NCBI RefSeq assembly: GCF_904849725.1
Contig: NC_058520.1
Location: 532,136,083 to 532,200,082 of the forward strand
Reading direction: 5' to 3'
DNA: 64,000 bases
Origin: Hordeum vulgare subsp. vulgare
Lineage: Eukaryota > Streptophyta > Magnoliopsida > Poales > Poaceae
A program made the translations under genes and the position numbers. The stretch's first letter is position 1. Each line of letters begins with the position of its first letter. The notes beneath the pieces are model-generated. The model was not told where the DNA came from and ran no database searches. It saw only the letters and a program-made list of their open reading frames with translations. Below, piece after piece: positions 1-12,996 of this stretch.

Positions 1-3000
1 AAAAGAATGGACCCAAGCCTGAGACTGAGTGCTTCTATTGCAAGGGAAAGGGTCAGTGGAAGCGAAACTGCCCCAAATACTTAGCGGACAAGAAGGCCGA
101 CAACGTTAAAGGTATATGTGATATACATGTTATTGATGTGTACATTACCAGCGCTCGTAGTAGCTCCTGGGTATTTGATACCGGTGTTGTTGCTCACATT
201 TGCAACTCACAACAGGAACTGCGGAATAAGCGGAGACTGGCCAAGGACGAGGTGACGATGTGCGTCGGGAATGGCTCCAACGTCGATGTGATCGCCGTCG
301 GCACGCTACCTCTACATGTACCGTCGAGATTAGTTTTAAACCTTAATAATTGTTATTTAGTACTAGCTTTGAGCATGAATATTGTATCAGGGTCTTGCTT
401 AATGCGAGACGGCTAGTCATTTAAGTCACAGAATAATGGTTGTTCTATTTATATGAGTGATATGTTTTATGGTCATGCTCCGCTGGTGAATGGTTTATTC
501 TTGATGAATCTCGATCGTGATGTTACACATATTCATAGTGTGAGTACCAAAAGATGTAAAGTTGATAATGATAGTCCCACATACTTGTGGCACTGCCGCC
601 TTGGTCATATTGGTGTTAAGCGCATGAAGAAGCTCCATACTGATGGACTATTAGAGTCTCTTGACTTTGAATCATTTGACACATGCGAACCGTGCCTCAT
701 GGGCAAGATGACTAAGACTCCATTCTCAGGAATAATGGAGAGAGCAACCGACTTATTGGAAATAATACATACTGATGTGTGTGGTCCAATGAATGTTGAA
801 GCTCCCGGTGGCTATCATTATGTTCTCACTCTCACCGATGATTTGAGTAGGTATGGGTATATCTACTTGATGAAGCACAAATCTGAGACGTTTGAAAATT
901 TCAAGGAATTTCAGAGTGAGGTCGAGAATCAACGTGACAGAAAAATTAAGTGTCTACGATCTGATCGTGGAGGAGAATATTTGAGTCACGAGTTTGGCAC
1001 ACACCTAAGGAAGTGTGGAATCGTTTCACAACTGACGCCGCCTGGCACACCGCAACGCAACAGATTGGCTGAACGTCGTAATCGCACTTTATTAGATATG
1101 GTACGATCTATGATGTCTCTTACCGACTTACCGCTATCATTTTGGGGATACGCATTAGAAACTGCAGCATTCACTTTAAATAGGGCACCGTCTAAATCCG
1201 TTGAGACGACACCGTATGAACTATGGTTTGGCAAGAAACCTTAGTTGTCGTTTCTTAAAGTTTGGGGCTGCGATGCTTATGTGAAGAAACTTCAACCAGA
1301 AAAGCTCGAACCCAAAGCGGAGAAATGCGTATTCATAGGATACCCTAAGGAAACAATTGGGTATACCTTCTATCTTAGATCCGAAGGAAAACCTTTGTTG
1401 CCAAGAACGGATCCTTTCTAGAGAAAGAGTTTCTCTCAAAAGAAGTAAGTGGGAGGAAGGTAGGACTTGATGAGGTAATTACACCCCCTCTCGAACAGGA
1501 TAGTAGCGCAGCGCGGGAAGTTGTTCCTGTGGCGCCTGCACCAACTGAAGAGGAAGTTAATGATAATGATCATGAAGCTTCGGATCAAGTTACTACTGAA
1601 CCGCGAAGGCCCACAAGGGCACGCTCCGCACCAGAGTGGTACGGCAACCCTGTGATGGAAATCATGTTGTTAGACAACGGTGAACCTTCGAACTACGAAG
1701 AAGCGATGGCGGGCCCGGATTCCAACAAATGGCTTGAAGATATGAAATCCGAGATAGGATCCATGTATAAGAACAAAGTATGGACTTTGGTGGACTTGCC
1801 CGATGACCGGCGAGCCATAGAAAATAAATGGATCTTCAAGAAGAAGACTGGTGCAAACGCTAATGTAACCGTTTATAAAGCTCGACTTGTCGAAAAGGGT
1901 TTTCGACAAATTCAAGGAATTGACTACGAAGAGACTTTCTCTCCCGTAGCGAAGCTGAAATCAGTCTGAATCATGTTAGCAATTGCCGCCTTTTATGATT
2001 ATGAAATTTGGCAAATGGACGTCAAAACAGCGTTCCTTAACGGGAACCTTAAGGAAGAGTTGTATATGATGCAACCAGAAGGTTTTGTCGACCCTAAGGG
2101 TGCTAACAAAGTGTGCAAGCTCCAGCGCTCCATCTATGGGCTGGTGCAAGCATCTCGGAGTTGGAACATTCGCTTTAATGAGGTGATTAAAGCATTTGGG
2201 TTCATACAGGTTTACGGAGAAGCCCGTCTGTACAAGAAAGTGAGTGGGAGCTCTGTAGCTTTCCTCATACTGTATGTGGATGACATATTATTGATGGGGA
2301 ATAATATAGAGATGTTGTAGAGGATAAAGGCCTATTTGAACAAGAGTTTTTCATTGAAGGACCTTGGAGAAGCTGCATACATATTAGGCATCAAGATCTA
2401 TAGAGATAGATCGAGATGCCTCATAGGTCTTTCGCAAAGTACATACCTTGACAAGATATTGAAGAAGTTCCATATGGAAAACTCAAACAAAGGGTTCTTG
2501 CCAGTTTTGCAAGGTACGAGATTGAGTAAGATGAGTTATGTCCCCTACGCTTCAGCTGTAGGCTCTCTTATGTATGACATGCTGTGTACCAGACCTTATA
2601 TAAACCTTGCCATAAGTTTGGTAGGGAGGTACCAAAGTGATCCCGGTATGGAACACTAGACAACGGTCAAGAATATCCTTAAGTACTTGAAAAGGACTAA
2701 GAAAATGTTTCTCATTTATGGAGGTGACGAAGAGCTCGTCGTAAAGGGTTACGTCGACGCTAGCTTCGACACAGATCCGGATGACTCTAAGTCACAGACC
2801 GGATACGTATATGTTTTGAATGGTGGGGCAGTGAGCTGGTGTAGTAGCAAGCAAGAAGTCGTGGCAGCATCTACATGTGAAATGGAGTATATAGCTGCTT
2901 CAGAAGCGGCTCATGAAGGAATTTGGATGAAGGAGCTCATCACCGACCTTGGAGTGGTTCCAAGCGCGTCGGGTCCAATGAGACTCTTCTGTCATAATAC

Positions 3001-3220
3001 TGGGGCCATTGCCATAGCCAAGGAGCCTAGGTTTCACCGAAAGACGAAGCACATCAAACGCCGCTACAACTCCATCCTGGACCATGTCCAGAGTGGAGTA
3101 ATAGAGATTTGTAAAGTACACACGGATCTGAATGTTGCAGACCCGTTCACTAAACCTCTTCCACGAGCAAAACATGATCAACACCACAATGCTATGGGTG
3201 TTCGATACATCACAATGTAA
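1..3220 (+). pseudogene. Copia gag-pol polyprotein, decayed (zinc knuckle to RNase H)
   Basis: Single-frame polyprotein remnant. A zinc knuckle CFYCKGKGQWKRNC sits near 31-72; its histidine position is Gln, so metal binding is probably lost. The protease motif FDTG is near 175. Integrase zinc-finger residues (HCRLGH and CEPC) lie at about 590-700, followed by the catalytic region HTDVCGP, RSDRGGEY and a downstream Glu. RT has YVDDILLMGNN near 2273-2305. RNase H (VDASFDTD, then EYIAASEAAHEG) runs to the stop at 3218-3220. Breaks: stops near 415, 1243, 1967 (CGA to TGA), 2318 and 2657 (TGG to TAG); a 1-bp frameshift near 1390; a 36-bp in-frame deletion near 2527. No functional product is expected. 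Confidence 0.9.
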
Positions 3221-3240
3221 CTAGATTATTGACTCTAGTG

Positions 3241-3252
3241 CAAGTGGGAGAT
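3241..3252 (+). other. Polypurine tract of Copia element 1
   Basis: The purine-rich CAAGTGGGAGAT immediately precedes the 3' LTR start TGTTGG at 3253. This is the plus-strand primer position. The same tract precedes the LTRs of the other Copia copies here. Confidence 0.85.
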
Positions 3253-4977
3253 TGTTGGAAATATGCCCTAGAGGCAATAATAAAATGGTTATTATCATAT
3301 TTCCTTGTTCATGATAATCGTCTATTGTTCATGCTATAATTGTATTAACAGGAAACAGTAATACATGTGTGAATAAATAGATCACAATGTGTCCCTAGCA
3401 AGCCTCTAGTTGGCTAGCTCGTTAGTCAATAGATGATCATGGTTTCCTGGTCATGGGCATTAGATGTCACTGATAACGGGATCACATCATTGGAAGAATG
3501 ATGTGATGGACAAGACCCAATCCTAAGCGTAGCACTAGATCGTATTGTTCGTATGCTAAAGCTTTTCCAATGTCAAGTATCTTTTCCTTCGACCGTGAGA
3601 TTGTGCAACTCCTGGATACCGTAGGAGTGCTTTGGGTGTATCAAACATCACAACGTAACTGGGTGACTATAAAGGTGCACTACGGGTACCTCTGAAAGTG
3701 TTTGTTGGGTTGGTACGAATCGAGATCGGGATTTGTCACTCGGCGTGACGGAGAGGTATCTCTGGGCCCACTCGGTAGAGCATCATCATGAGCTCAATGT
3801 GACTAAGGAGTTAGTCACCCGATGACGTGCTACGGAACGAGAAAAGAGACTTACCAGTAACGAGATTGAACAAGGTATAGGTATACCGACGATCGAATCT
3901 CGGGCAAGTTCTATACCGACAGACAAAGGGAATTGTATACGGGATTGATTGAATCCTTGACATCGTGGTTCATCCGATGAGATCATAGTGGAGAAAGTGG
4001 GAGACACCATGGGTATCCAGACCCTGCTGATGGTCATTGGCCGGAGAGGTGTTTCGGTCATGTCTACCTGTCTCCCGAACCCGTAGGGTCTACACACTTA
4101 AGGTTCAATGACGCTAGGGTTATAGGGAATTGTTATACAAGCTTATCAAAAGTTGTTTGGAGTCCCGGATGAAATCCCGGACGTCACGAGGAGCTTCGGA
4201 ATGGTCCGGAGGTAAAGATTGATATATAGGACGGATGGTTTCGGACACCGGAAGTGTTTCGGGCATCACCGGTAGTGTACCGGGACCACCGGAAAGGGTT
4301 CCGGAGGTTCACCGGGAGGGACCACCAGCCCCAAAAGGTGACATGGGCCAAAAGGGGGGCAAGGCGCAGGGGAGAGGGAAGGGGGGCAAACCCTAAGCCA
4401 GGTGGGCCTAAGGCCCACCAGGTGTGCGCCACACCCCTCCTCCCCTCCTGGCCGCCACCTCCTGGCGGAGATGGGGGCTGCCGCACCCCTTGGGGGTGGG
4501 AACCCTAAGGGCTGCGCCCCTCCCTCTCCCCCTATATATAGTTGAGGTTTGGGGCTATTTTGATACACAGTTTTTCCTCTCCCTCGGCGTAGCCCTGCTC
4601 TTCTTTCTCCTCCTCTCTGCCGGTGCTTGGCGAAGCCCTGCCGGGAGACCTCGTCTCTCCATCGATACCACGCCGTCGTGCTGCCGAAGATCTTCCCCAA
4701 CCTCTCCCTCCTCCTTGCTGGATCAAGGTGCAGGAGACGTCACCGGGCTGCACGTGTGTTGAACACGGAGGTGTCGTAGTCTGGCACTAGATCGGAATCA
4801 CACCGCGATCTGAATCGCCGCGAGTACGACTCCATCAACCGCGTTCTAGCAACGCTTCCGCTTAGCGATCTTCAAAGGTATGAAGATGCACTCACCCCTC
4901 TCTCGTTGCTGGTCTCTCCATAGGAAGATCTGGATATGCGTAGGAAATTTTCTGAATTTATGCTACGTTACCCAACA
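3253..4977 (+). repeat. 3' LTR of Copia element 1 (1725 bp)
   Basis: Starts TGTTGGAAAT and ends CCCAACA, so it has TG...CA ends. A TATATATAG motif near 4531-4545 sits upstream of the GC-rich leader-like part and is a plausible TATA box. The same LTR type occurs at 32755-34533 (reverse) and 48155-49915. Confidence 0.92.
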
Positions 4978-6227
4978 CCATGCTGGGTAAACAAATTACA
5001 GCTGGGCAATTGAGAGAATTATAAACGCAGCGCAATGCTAACCATGCTACAAGAAAGTTAGAGGCTCAAAAGTAATGGGCAGTACGCCAAGAAAAGTAGA
5101 CCGTTTATCCATCAACATCTACTCTCTAATCATCCACCTTGAGATATCTATCCAAAACATCTCGTTGCTATTAAGTTGCGAGCCCCACCCAAACTGTAAA
5201 CTCAAAGAAACGGACAACTGCATTAACGAACTTTACGTAAAGTAAACAATCCTTGCAACCGTGGTCACAAGCACCGTTGTTTTCTCCCTGGTGGCAACAA
5301 CACATCCCCTAGTCTCATGTTTCTGTCACTCAAGCTAGACATCAGGGGGCATGAACCCACAATCATTCATAACGCTCCCTCTTGGAGTCACAATCTACTA
5401 CTTGGCCAAAGTAATAAAAAGCAAGAGTGAACATGCATGAATTACTCAAGAACATAATATAAAAGGAGAACGAAATATATAACTCATCACAATCTGAACA
5501 TAATCTCATAATCCATCGGATCCCAGCAAACTCAACATAGCAACAACGGGTAAATTACATAGATGCCTTGATCATGTAGGGCAGCTCACAAGGGCTAAGC
5601 ATTGAAGCACAAGATTCGAGAGAAGACATCACATAGCTACTGGTCATGGACACATGGTCCAAGTAGGACTACTCACGGCACGTCCGGGTAGCGTCCATGG
5701 TGCTGGAGAAGCTCCCGGAGGTCAGTCCTCCCTCCGACAGGGTGCCTGGAAGAGGTCTTTTGGCGCTCCCGATCTCGGAAGCGTTACGACGGCGGAACGG
5801 TGGAGAAATTCGTGATTCTGGATATATCTTTAGGGGTTTCCGTCCGAGGGGTAAATATAGGCCAAAGGAGGGCGCCAGGGGGTGGACCAGCCGCCTAGGC
5901 GACCTGGTGGTGCGGCCAGGAGGGGTCCCGCGCCAGGTGGCCGCCTGGGTGATGCCTGGCTCCCCTAAGGCCCACCTTGGTGCTTCGTGAAGCTTCCATC
6001 ATGCTGTTTTTTATATATTTTTCTCAGGATTTTTGGGGCTCTGAAAATTGGGGTAAAGTCCCTGCAATTAAAAGACATCAGCAGACAGAAACGGCACTGG
6101 GTGCACTGAGTTAGTAGGTTAGTCCAAATATGTGTAAAAAGGTATAAAAATGTAGCAAAACATATAACAATCTCACCCAAAAGAGCATGTAACAAACATA
6201 AATTATAGATACGTTTGGGACGTATCA
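4978..6227 (-). repeat. 3' LTR of Athila-like A, partial (interrupted by Copia 1)
   Basis: Aligns by eye with 11764-12996 of the 5' LTR (shared GGTAAACAAATTACAGC start, shared TATAGATACGTTTGGGACGT end). The missing piece, roughly 410 bp of LTR U5 side, must lie left of Copia element 1. The purine-rich AAGCTTGGGGATGT (read on the minus strand, 6228-6241) abuts its start and is the polypurine tract. Confidence 0.88.
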
Positions 6228-9149
6228 ACATCCCCAAGCTTAATTCCTGCTCATCCTTGAGTAGGTAAATGATAACACAAATAATTTCTGTGGTGACATG
6301 CTAACACACATATAAGAACTTCAAAGTAAAGCAAGTACGATATGCAATTCAAGTCAAGACAATAACAAGCAGGAGTCTATATTTAGTATTGAAAATAGCA
6401 AAGTAAGAACATAAAGGTGTAAGAGCTCTCGCTGTCCGTGACTCAAATATCTCCAAATGGTGTTTGCGTGCAAGAAGTGGGAGATGGGTTTAGAGCATAA
6501 AAATGTTATATAGTTTAATTCAGAACTCAGTCTACTAAAACTTCACACTTGGTCTCCTTCGTAATCTTATTTTCGCTCATCCCCAGACCACTAGTCAGGC
6601 ACAAGTCAAAATGATCCTCTCCCTTTCGACTTTGAGCACTCATGCAATGGATGAGCGCAAGCAAGATATGTTGGCACTTAGGGTGGCAAAGAGAATAATG
6701 ATGGGGAAGGAAGACAAAAAAGGTGTGAAAGGCTCACATCAATGAGGACAACCATAGGCGAGAGAAAGCCAAATGATAGATATGATGTGAGGAGTAGGGA
6801 TTGCCATGCAACCGATGCACATCTGAGCTAAGGTAAGCTCTCCAATGGAACTAGTGGGGGTGCATCCAACTTGCTTTCTCATGAAGACCTAGAGCTCATT
6901 TGAGGAGGCTCATAATTGGAATATACAAGCCAAGTTCTATAGTGTAAGGGTCCCCACATAGTTATGCATGAATGATAATCTCTATGGAGTACAAATATAA
7001 CAATGGTGTATGAGTGTGGATCTTTCAAAAGGAATAGTAGTGTTGCCCTCTTCTCTCTTTTTATTTCTTTTTCTTTTTCTTTTTGTGGCATCTTCGGCTC
7101 TTTCTATTTATCTCTCATTTGTCCTCTTTGGGATCTTTTCATGTGTCCTCTTTTGGGATCTTTTAATTTGTTCTCTTTGGGACCTTTTCCTCACTTAAGG
7201 GCAACACTCTATATTCTACAAGAATAAAAAGAAGATCTTCACACTTTATAAGAAGTACTCAACATAAAAATAAATGAAAACTATCATGATGTATGCAAAT
7301 GTATGCCTTTGCCAGTGTAGCAGGATATGCAATGAAACTAGCGCGTCATGTAGCAATAATAAGGGCAAGGCCCAACTAGCATGCAGCTCCTCGATCAAGC
7401 AAAATCATGTATGAGTTGAAGATCAAGTCATGAGATGGTGGATGTTGCATGTCAATGTATGTCGGAAAGGCTATGGAAATGCCTTAATAGGTAGGTATAG
7501 TGGCTGTTTTGAAGAAGGATATAATGAGGCTTATGATGACAGAGCTTATCATGCCAAGGGTTTGGATGCACCGGCGAATTTTGCACCAACTCTCAAGATG
7601 AGAAAGGGCAATGCACGGTACCGAAGAGTCTAGAAAAATATGGATGGTGGAAGTGCCAACAATCGAATACTCACATTAGTCCGAAGAACTCATGCACTTA
7701 TTATCGGTAACTCTCTATCTAGTGAGGAGATTCACAAAGAGACAAGTACCCCGAGGAGGATGTTTGGGGGTTTGGTTATCCTTGGGCATCCTCTACCCAT
7801 GATAACGTGAGGGTACTCTATATATTCCAACCCCTCCAGAGGTTAGCGATCCATCTAGTAGCTAGAGTTCTCAATTTTTTTTTAGTTTTTGAAAATACAC
7901 ACGGATTTCTCCAAATACGACACCTATCACTAATAGTCTCAAGCTCTTGACACCAATAGTCCAAACATTACTCAAATCAATACCTCAAAACTATTGCAAG
8001 TTACTACTATACTTAAATAGCAACCTCAATTACCTACTCATGCAAGACACACAACTCAGTGCAACAAGCCAACTCTATAAACAAGATAAGCATGATAACT
8101 CAAGAGAGTTCCAAAATCAACCTAAATAAAAGCTCTTAAAAAGATAAAGCATGAAAACTAAGAGCTAAGCATGACATCACCTATGAAAAGATAAAGAACA
8201 CACAAAAAGATAAGCATGAAAACCTATGTTGTGTTCTAGGGTGGAGTGGAGCGTGTTTCTCTCCCAAACAAAGAAGTCTAGGTTCCAACTTGTTATAAAA
8301 ATCAATAAAAACTAAAATAAACTAAAAAGTAAAGAGCGGGACACTCCAAGCATAGCACATAACATATGAAGTGATAAAAATATAGCATGGAGAAGGGCGA
8401 ACTGATGATTGTTGATGGAGAAGGGGATGCACAGGGGCATCCCCAAGCTTAGACTCTTGAGTCTCCTTGAATATTTATTGGGGGTGCATGGGGGCATCCC
8501 CAAGCTTGAGCGCTTGACACTCCTGGATCTTCTGTTATCATCTTCCATCGCATACTTAAAAACTCCCTTCATACGAAACGCATCATAAGCTGATTAGAGT
8601 GGTTAGTGCCCATAATAAAATAATGTATTCTCTACTGGAAATAAAGATTTTCAGAAATAGCTACCGTTTCTCAAGATTGCCAAAAGGTTTTTGCAAAGAA
8701 AAAGCAAGCTTAATATTTGCAAAATAATGAAAACGCAAAACAGGGCAGAATCTAAGAAAAACAGACCACCAGGTAGTAAATAATTGTTTCGGAGCACTTC
8801 TGCAACTCTAATAAAAAAACTCAGAACATACGTCAGAAATACAATTATATAGAGCATACTATCAAAACAATTCAGATCAAAAAGATGATCTGGTGATTTG
8901 TGGCGTATTTTCCGTCAAGCAGACATAATCTGTTTCTGGACATCATGTCACAAATTTTGAACTTTCTTGCAATCGGGGGCTAAAACTTGGCACAAAGCTT
9001 GAAAATAAATATACAATGATGTTTCTACTGTAGTAACAATCATCAATACCACTAAAATTTAAAGTAAAAAAATTGTGTTGCCTCCGAACAAGCGCTTTCT
9101 TTTATGCCTTTGAGCTATGCATGATGAAAAAGATCAAGTATTATCAACT
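6228..9149 (-). other. Non-coding internal region of Athila-like A where pol would be expected
   Basis: About 2.9 kb between the protease remnant and the 3' LTR with no recognisable RT, RNase H or integrase and no long ORF. It holds the polypurine tract at 6228-6241 and two further copies of the AAGCTTGGGGATGCC motif near 8434-8452 and 8492-8507. A T-rich stretch at 7055-7190 has short imperfect GGGATCTTTT repeats. Short ORFs here are low-complexity and not supported as genes. Confidence 0.7.
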
Positions 9150-9790
9150 CCAAAAGAATAACTTGCTCGAATAACGGACTCATAAGGTAACTTAATCTTC
9201 TTTCGAGGGAAGTGTTACATTCCCTTTTTAAGGGGAAATTGGAATCTAATGGTCCCTTCTTTCATGTCAATGATAGCACCAACGGTGCGGAGAAAAGGAC
9301 GTCCCAAAATAATTGGACATTAGGGATCACACTCAATGTCCATAATAAGAAAATCAACGGGAACATAATTATCATTGACAACAATAAGAACATCAATCCT
9401 CCCTAAAGGTTTCTTTATGGAAGAATCAACAAGACAAACACCAAAAGAACATTGATCAAAAGGTTTCAAATCAAGCACATCATACATTCTTTTGGGCATA
9501 ACGGAGGCACTAGCTCCAACATCACATAAACCAAAGCAAGAGAAATTATTCAATTTAATCTTGACCATAGGATCCCAACCATCTTCTATTTTTCTAGGAA
9601 TAGAAGTCTATAGCTTGAGCTTCTCCTCCCTAGCTTTGATAAGAGCATTGGTAATATGCTCGGTGAAGGCAATATTGAGTGTACTAGTGTGGGGGTCTTT
9701 AGCCATTCTTTGCAAAAAAAGTGATAACTTCGGAAAGATTACAATTATCAAAATCAAGATTACTACCATTAATTAAAGTGGTGGTGATGT
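9150..9790 (-). pseudogene. Athila-like A gag-protease C-terminal part (aspartic protease)
   Basis: Read leftward: a lead-in similar to AFTEHITNALIKAREEKL, then the retropepsin region with CDVGASASVMPK (usually DLGAS or DFGAS) and a downstream stretch ending IILGRPFLRT (second protease motif). Stops occur after KLKL near 9610, after ECDP near 9320 and after KKGM near 9220. Protease would cleave Gag during particle maturation. Reading frame and order are consistent with direct fusion to the gag upstream. RT does not follow, unlike an autonomous Athila. Confidence 0.8.
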
Positions 9791-11180
9791 CATCTAAGCT
9801 CATTCTTTTGGTAGTCTCTAAGTTCAAAGGACCTTATTGTCCTAAAGTTGAGGTATTAGCATCACCATTAATAGGTCCATTAGGACTAGGGATGTGATGG
9901 GTGGTAATAGTTTTGAGATCCTCAACAACTTGTATAGTAGCAAGGGTAGTGTGTGTAGGAAGGCTCTTAATCCTATCTTACTCTTGTTTTTCTCTAGCCC
10001 ATCTATCCTTAAGTTTGGCTAGCATTCTTATGTTCTCATTTAGTTGGACTTGGATTGCATTCATGGGTGTGGTTTTCCTTTCCTCAAGGGGGTAGTTCTA
10101 ATTTTAAGCATCTCTACATCATGAGCTATGTTGTCTACCTTCAAAGAGAGACTATCTAATTTTTCTAATTTCTCTTCTACACTCTTGTTGAAGGCTTTTT
10201 GAGAAATGATAAAGTCTTTAAGCATGCTCTCTAATTCAGAAGTGGAGTTTTTGGTGTTAGGATAAGTGTTGTTATTCCCATAGTTGTTGGATGGGAACGG
10301 TCTAGGATTGCTACCAAAATTACTCCTATAAGCATTATTATTAAAGTTGTTCCTAGAGATAAAATTAACATCAACTTGCTCTCTTTCTTGAGCAACCAAA
10401 GAATTTAAAGGAACATCATGAGGATCAATAGGAGCTTGCTTAGTAAGTAAAGACATGATCATGTCAACCTTATCACTGAGGGAGGAGATTTCCTCAACTG
10501 ATTTTACCTTCCTACCTGTTGGAGCTCTCTTGGTGTTCCATTGAGAATAATGTGTCATCATCTCGTCCAATAGTTTCGTGGCAGCACCAAGTGTAGTTGA
10601 CATAAAGGTTCCTCCCGCGACCGAGTCCAACAGATACCGCGAGGTAAAGTTCAATCCTGCATAGAAAGTCTGGTTAACCATCCAAGTAGTCAAACCATGT
10701 GTAGGGCAATTCTTAACAAGAGCTTTCATACGTTCCCAAGATTGGGCAACGTGTTCATTATCCAGCTGCCTAAAATTCATAATGTTACTTCTTAACTGGA
10801 TAATCTTAGCAGGCGGGTAATACTTCCCAATAAAAGCATATTTGCACTTATTCCAAGAATCTATGCTATTCCTTGGCAAGGATTGAAGCCACACTTTAGC
10901 TCCTCCTCTCAAGGAGAAAGGAAAAAGCTTAATTTTAACAATATCACCATCTATTTCTTTGTATTTTTTGCATACCACAAAGCTCAACAAAATTATTCAA
11001 GTGGAAAGCAGGAGCATCTCTAGCACCGGACAATTGATCTTTCATAACAAGGTTCAGTAAAGCAGGTTTAATCTCATAGGAAGTCGCCTCAGTGGTGGGA
11101 GCAGCAATAGGAGTGCAGATAAAGTCATTGTTGTTGCGACTAGTGAAGTCACACAACTTGGTGTTCTCAGTGGAACCCAT
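9791..11180 (-). pseudogene. Athila-like A gag (capsid), frameshifted
   Basis: Starts at the ATG at 11180 (MGSTENTKLCDF), shifts frame near 10970, then carries a Retrotrans_gag capsid domain: FPFSLRGGAKVWLQSLP near 10910, WNKCKYAFIGKYYPP near 10850, CPTHGLTTWM near 10690, and LDSVAGGTFM near 10610. An Asn/Phe-rich linker and a Leu-heptad, probably coiled-coil segment (10061-10230) follow, then a decayed tail to about 9960. Gag would form the cytoplasmic virus-like particle. The domain match is strong, but frameshifts and stops make it non-functional. Confidence 0.87.
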
Positions 11181-11327
11181 AGCAGCAACAACAAGCAAAA
11201 AGAAAGCAACTAATTTTTTTGTGGTTTTTGGTATAATACTCTAAAGCAAAAACTAGAAAGCAAACTAACAAGACTAAAAATCAAAGGTAAAAGATAGTGT
11301 GCAACTCCCCTATCTTGAAGATTGGAG

Positions 11328-11345
11328 TCCCCGGCAATGGCGCCA
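11328..11345 (-). other. Primer-binding site of Athila-like A (Asp-tRNA type)
   Basis: On the minus strand this reads TGGCGCCATTGCCGGGGA. That is complementary to a tRNA-Asp 3' end apart from one base, and lies 10 nt inside the 5' LTR boundary at 11356. This primer is characteristic of Athila elements. Confidence 0.88.
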
Positions 11346-11355
11346 GAAATTTGCT

Positions 11356-12996
11356 TGATGACGAGTTGATGGATATGCTTCTCGCCCCTCGTTGGTTACC
11401 CCAAGTGGAAGGTGGAGATGTAGTCAGTAGCAGATTTCCCTTACACGGGGACTGTAAGGTTTATCGAACTAGGAGGACTCCGAGGATCAACAAGTAGGTG
11501 TCCGTTGCTCTGGCGCTAGCAGAAGACGTGGACCTGCACACACACAACAAATAACTTTGCTCCCAACGAGTTCAGAAAGGTTGTCAATCTCTCCGGCCTT
11601 GTAGTTTCAAAGGATCAAAACACAAGCGGGAATAGCGATAATTATTGCAACGGAAAAGTAAATAAAAACATTAAATGGTGGAGGTGTAAACAATCGTGGT
11701 AATATGGACCAGAGTCCCATGATGTTCACTAGTGATGTCTCTCTCCCAAAAGACGATAAACAACTATGCCGGGTAAACAAATTACAGCTCGGCAATTGAC
11801 ATAATTATAAACGCACCGCAGTGCTAATCATGCTACAAGAAAGTTAGAGGCTCAAAATTAATGGGCAGTACGCAAAGACAAGTAGACCGTTCATCCATCA
11901 GCATCTACTCTCTAATCATCCACCTTGAGATATCTATCCAGAACATCTCGTTGGTATTAAGTTGCGAGCCCCACCCAAAGTGTAAACTCAAAGCAACGGA
12001 CAACTGCATTAACGAACTTTGCATAAGGTAAACAATCCTTGCAACCGTGGTCACAAGCACCATTGTTTCCTCCCTGGTGGAAACAACACATCCCCTAGTC
12101 TAATGTTTCTGTCACTCAAGCTAGACGTCAAAGGGCATGAACCCACAATCATGCATAACGCTCCCTCTTGGAGTCACAATCTACAACTTGGCCAAATCAA
12201 TAAAAAGCAACGGAGAACATGCATGAATTACTGAAGAACATAATATAAAAGGAGAACCAAATGTATAACTCAACACAATCTGAACATAATCTCATAATCC
12301 ATCGGATCCCAGCAAACTCAGCATAGCAATAACACGTAAATTATATAGATGCCTTGATCATGTAGGGCAGCTCACAAGGGCTAAGCATTGAAGCACAAGA
12401 TTGGAGATAAGACATCACATAGCTACTGGTCATGGACTCATGGTCCAAGGAGGACTACTCACGACACGTCCGGGAAGCGTCCATGGTGGTGGAGAAGCTC
12501 CCGAAGGTCAATCCTCCCTCCGGCAGGGTGCCGAGAAGAGGTCTTCTGGCGCTCTCGATCTCGGAAGCGCTACGGCGGCGGAACGGTGGAGAAATTCGCG
12601 ATTCTGGATATATCTTTATGGTTTTCCGTCCGAGGGGTAAATATAGGCCAAAGGAGGTGCTAGGGGGTGGACAAGCCGCCGAGGCGACCTGGTAGCGCGA
12701 CCAAGAGGGGGACCGCGCCAGGTAGCCGCCTGGGTGAGGCCTGGCTCCCCTCCGGCCCACCTTGGTGCTTCGTGAAGCTTCCGTCACGCTGATTTTTGTA
12801 TATTTTTCTCGGGATTTTTGGGGCTCTCAAAATTAGGGTAAAGTCTATGCAATTAAAAGACATTAGCAGACAGAAACTAGCACTGGGTGCACTGAAATAT
12901 GTGTAAAAAGGTATAAAAGTGTAGCAAAACATATAACAATGTCACCCAAAAGAGGATGGAACAAACAAAAATTATAGATACGTTTGGGACGTATCA
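11356..12996 (-). repeat. 5' LTR of Athila-like A (1641 bp)
   Basis: On the minus strand it starts TGATACGTCCC at 12996 and ends TCGTCATCA at 11356 (TGAT...ATCA inverted ends). It lies directly before the primer-binding site. A TATA-like CTATATTT (minus strand, near 12640-12650) is a possible promoter. It interrupts the Tat Gypsy element at 12996/12997. Confidence 0.88.

Larger units (their letters stand above)
1..4977 (+). mobile_element. Angela/WIS/BARE-1-group Copia LTR retrotransposon, 5' part outside window
   Basis: Ty1/Copia element running from the gag zinc knuckle at the window edge through protease, integrase, RT and RNase H to a complete 3' LTR ending at 4977. The order protease-integrase-RT-RNase H defines Copia. 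The LTR starts TGTTGGAAATATGCCCTAGA, which I recall from Angela/WIS/BARE-1. The 5' LTR and most of gag lie left of the window. The flank after 4977 begins CCATG, the expected right target duplication, and continues as the LTR of Athila-like element A, so this copy inserted into that LTR. At least five stops, one frameshift and a 36-bp deletion make it non-coding. The clade call is firm; the family name is from memory. Confidence 0.9.
4978..12996 (-). mobile_element. Non-autonomous Athila-like Gypsy element A
   Basis: Minus-strand element. Its 5' LTR is 11356-12996, with an Asp-tRNA-type primer-binding site next to it, then gag and protease remnants. No RT, RNase H or integrase can be read. 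The partial 3' LTR (4978-6227) continues to the left of Copia element 1, outside the window. LTRs begin TGATACGTCCCAAACGTATC, typical of Triticeae Athila-like families such as Sabrina/WHAM/Derami, but I cannot choose between them. The right flank begins CTCAC (12997-13001), the expected target duplication; its partner is out of view. Without pol it would have needed enzymes from a related element. Confidence 0.85.

Noticed and set aside
986..1234. Antisense ORFs opposite Copia integrase and RNase H
   Set aside because: Shadows of the pol reading frame; the same antisense ORFs appear at every Copia copy.
7003..7227. Phe-rich small membrane protein ORF
   Set aside because: Arises from a TTTTTC-rich low-complexity stretch in non-coding Athila-like DNA.
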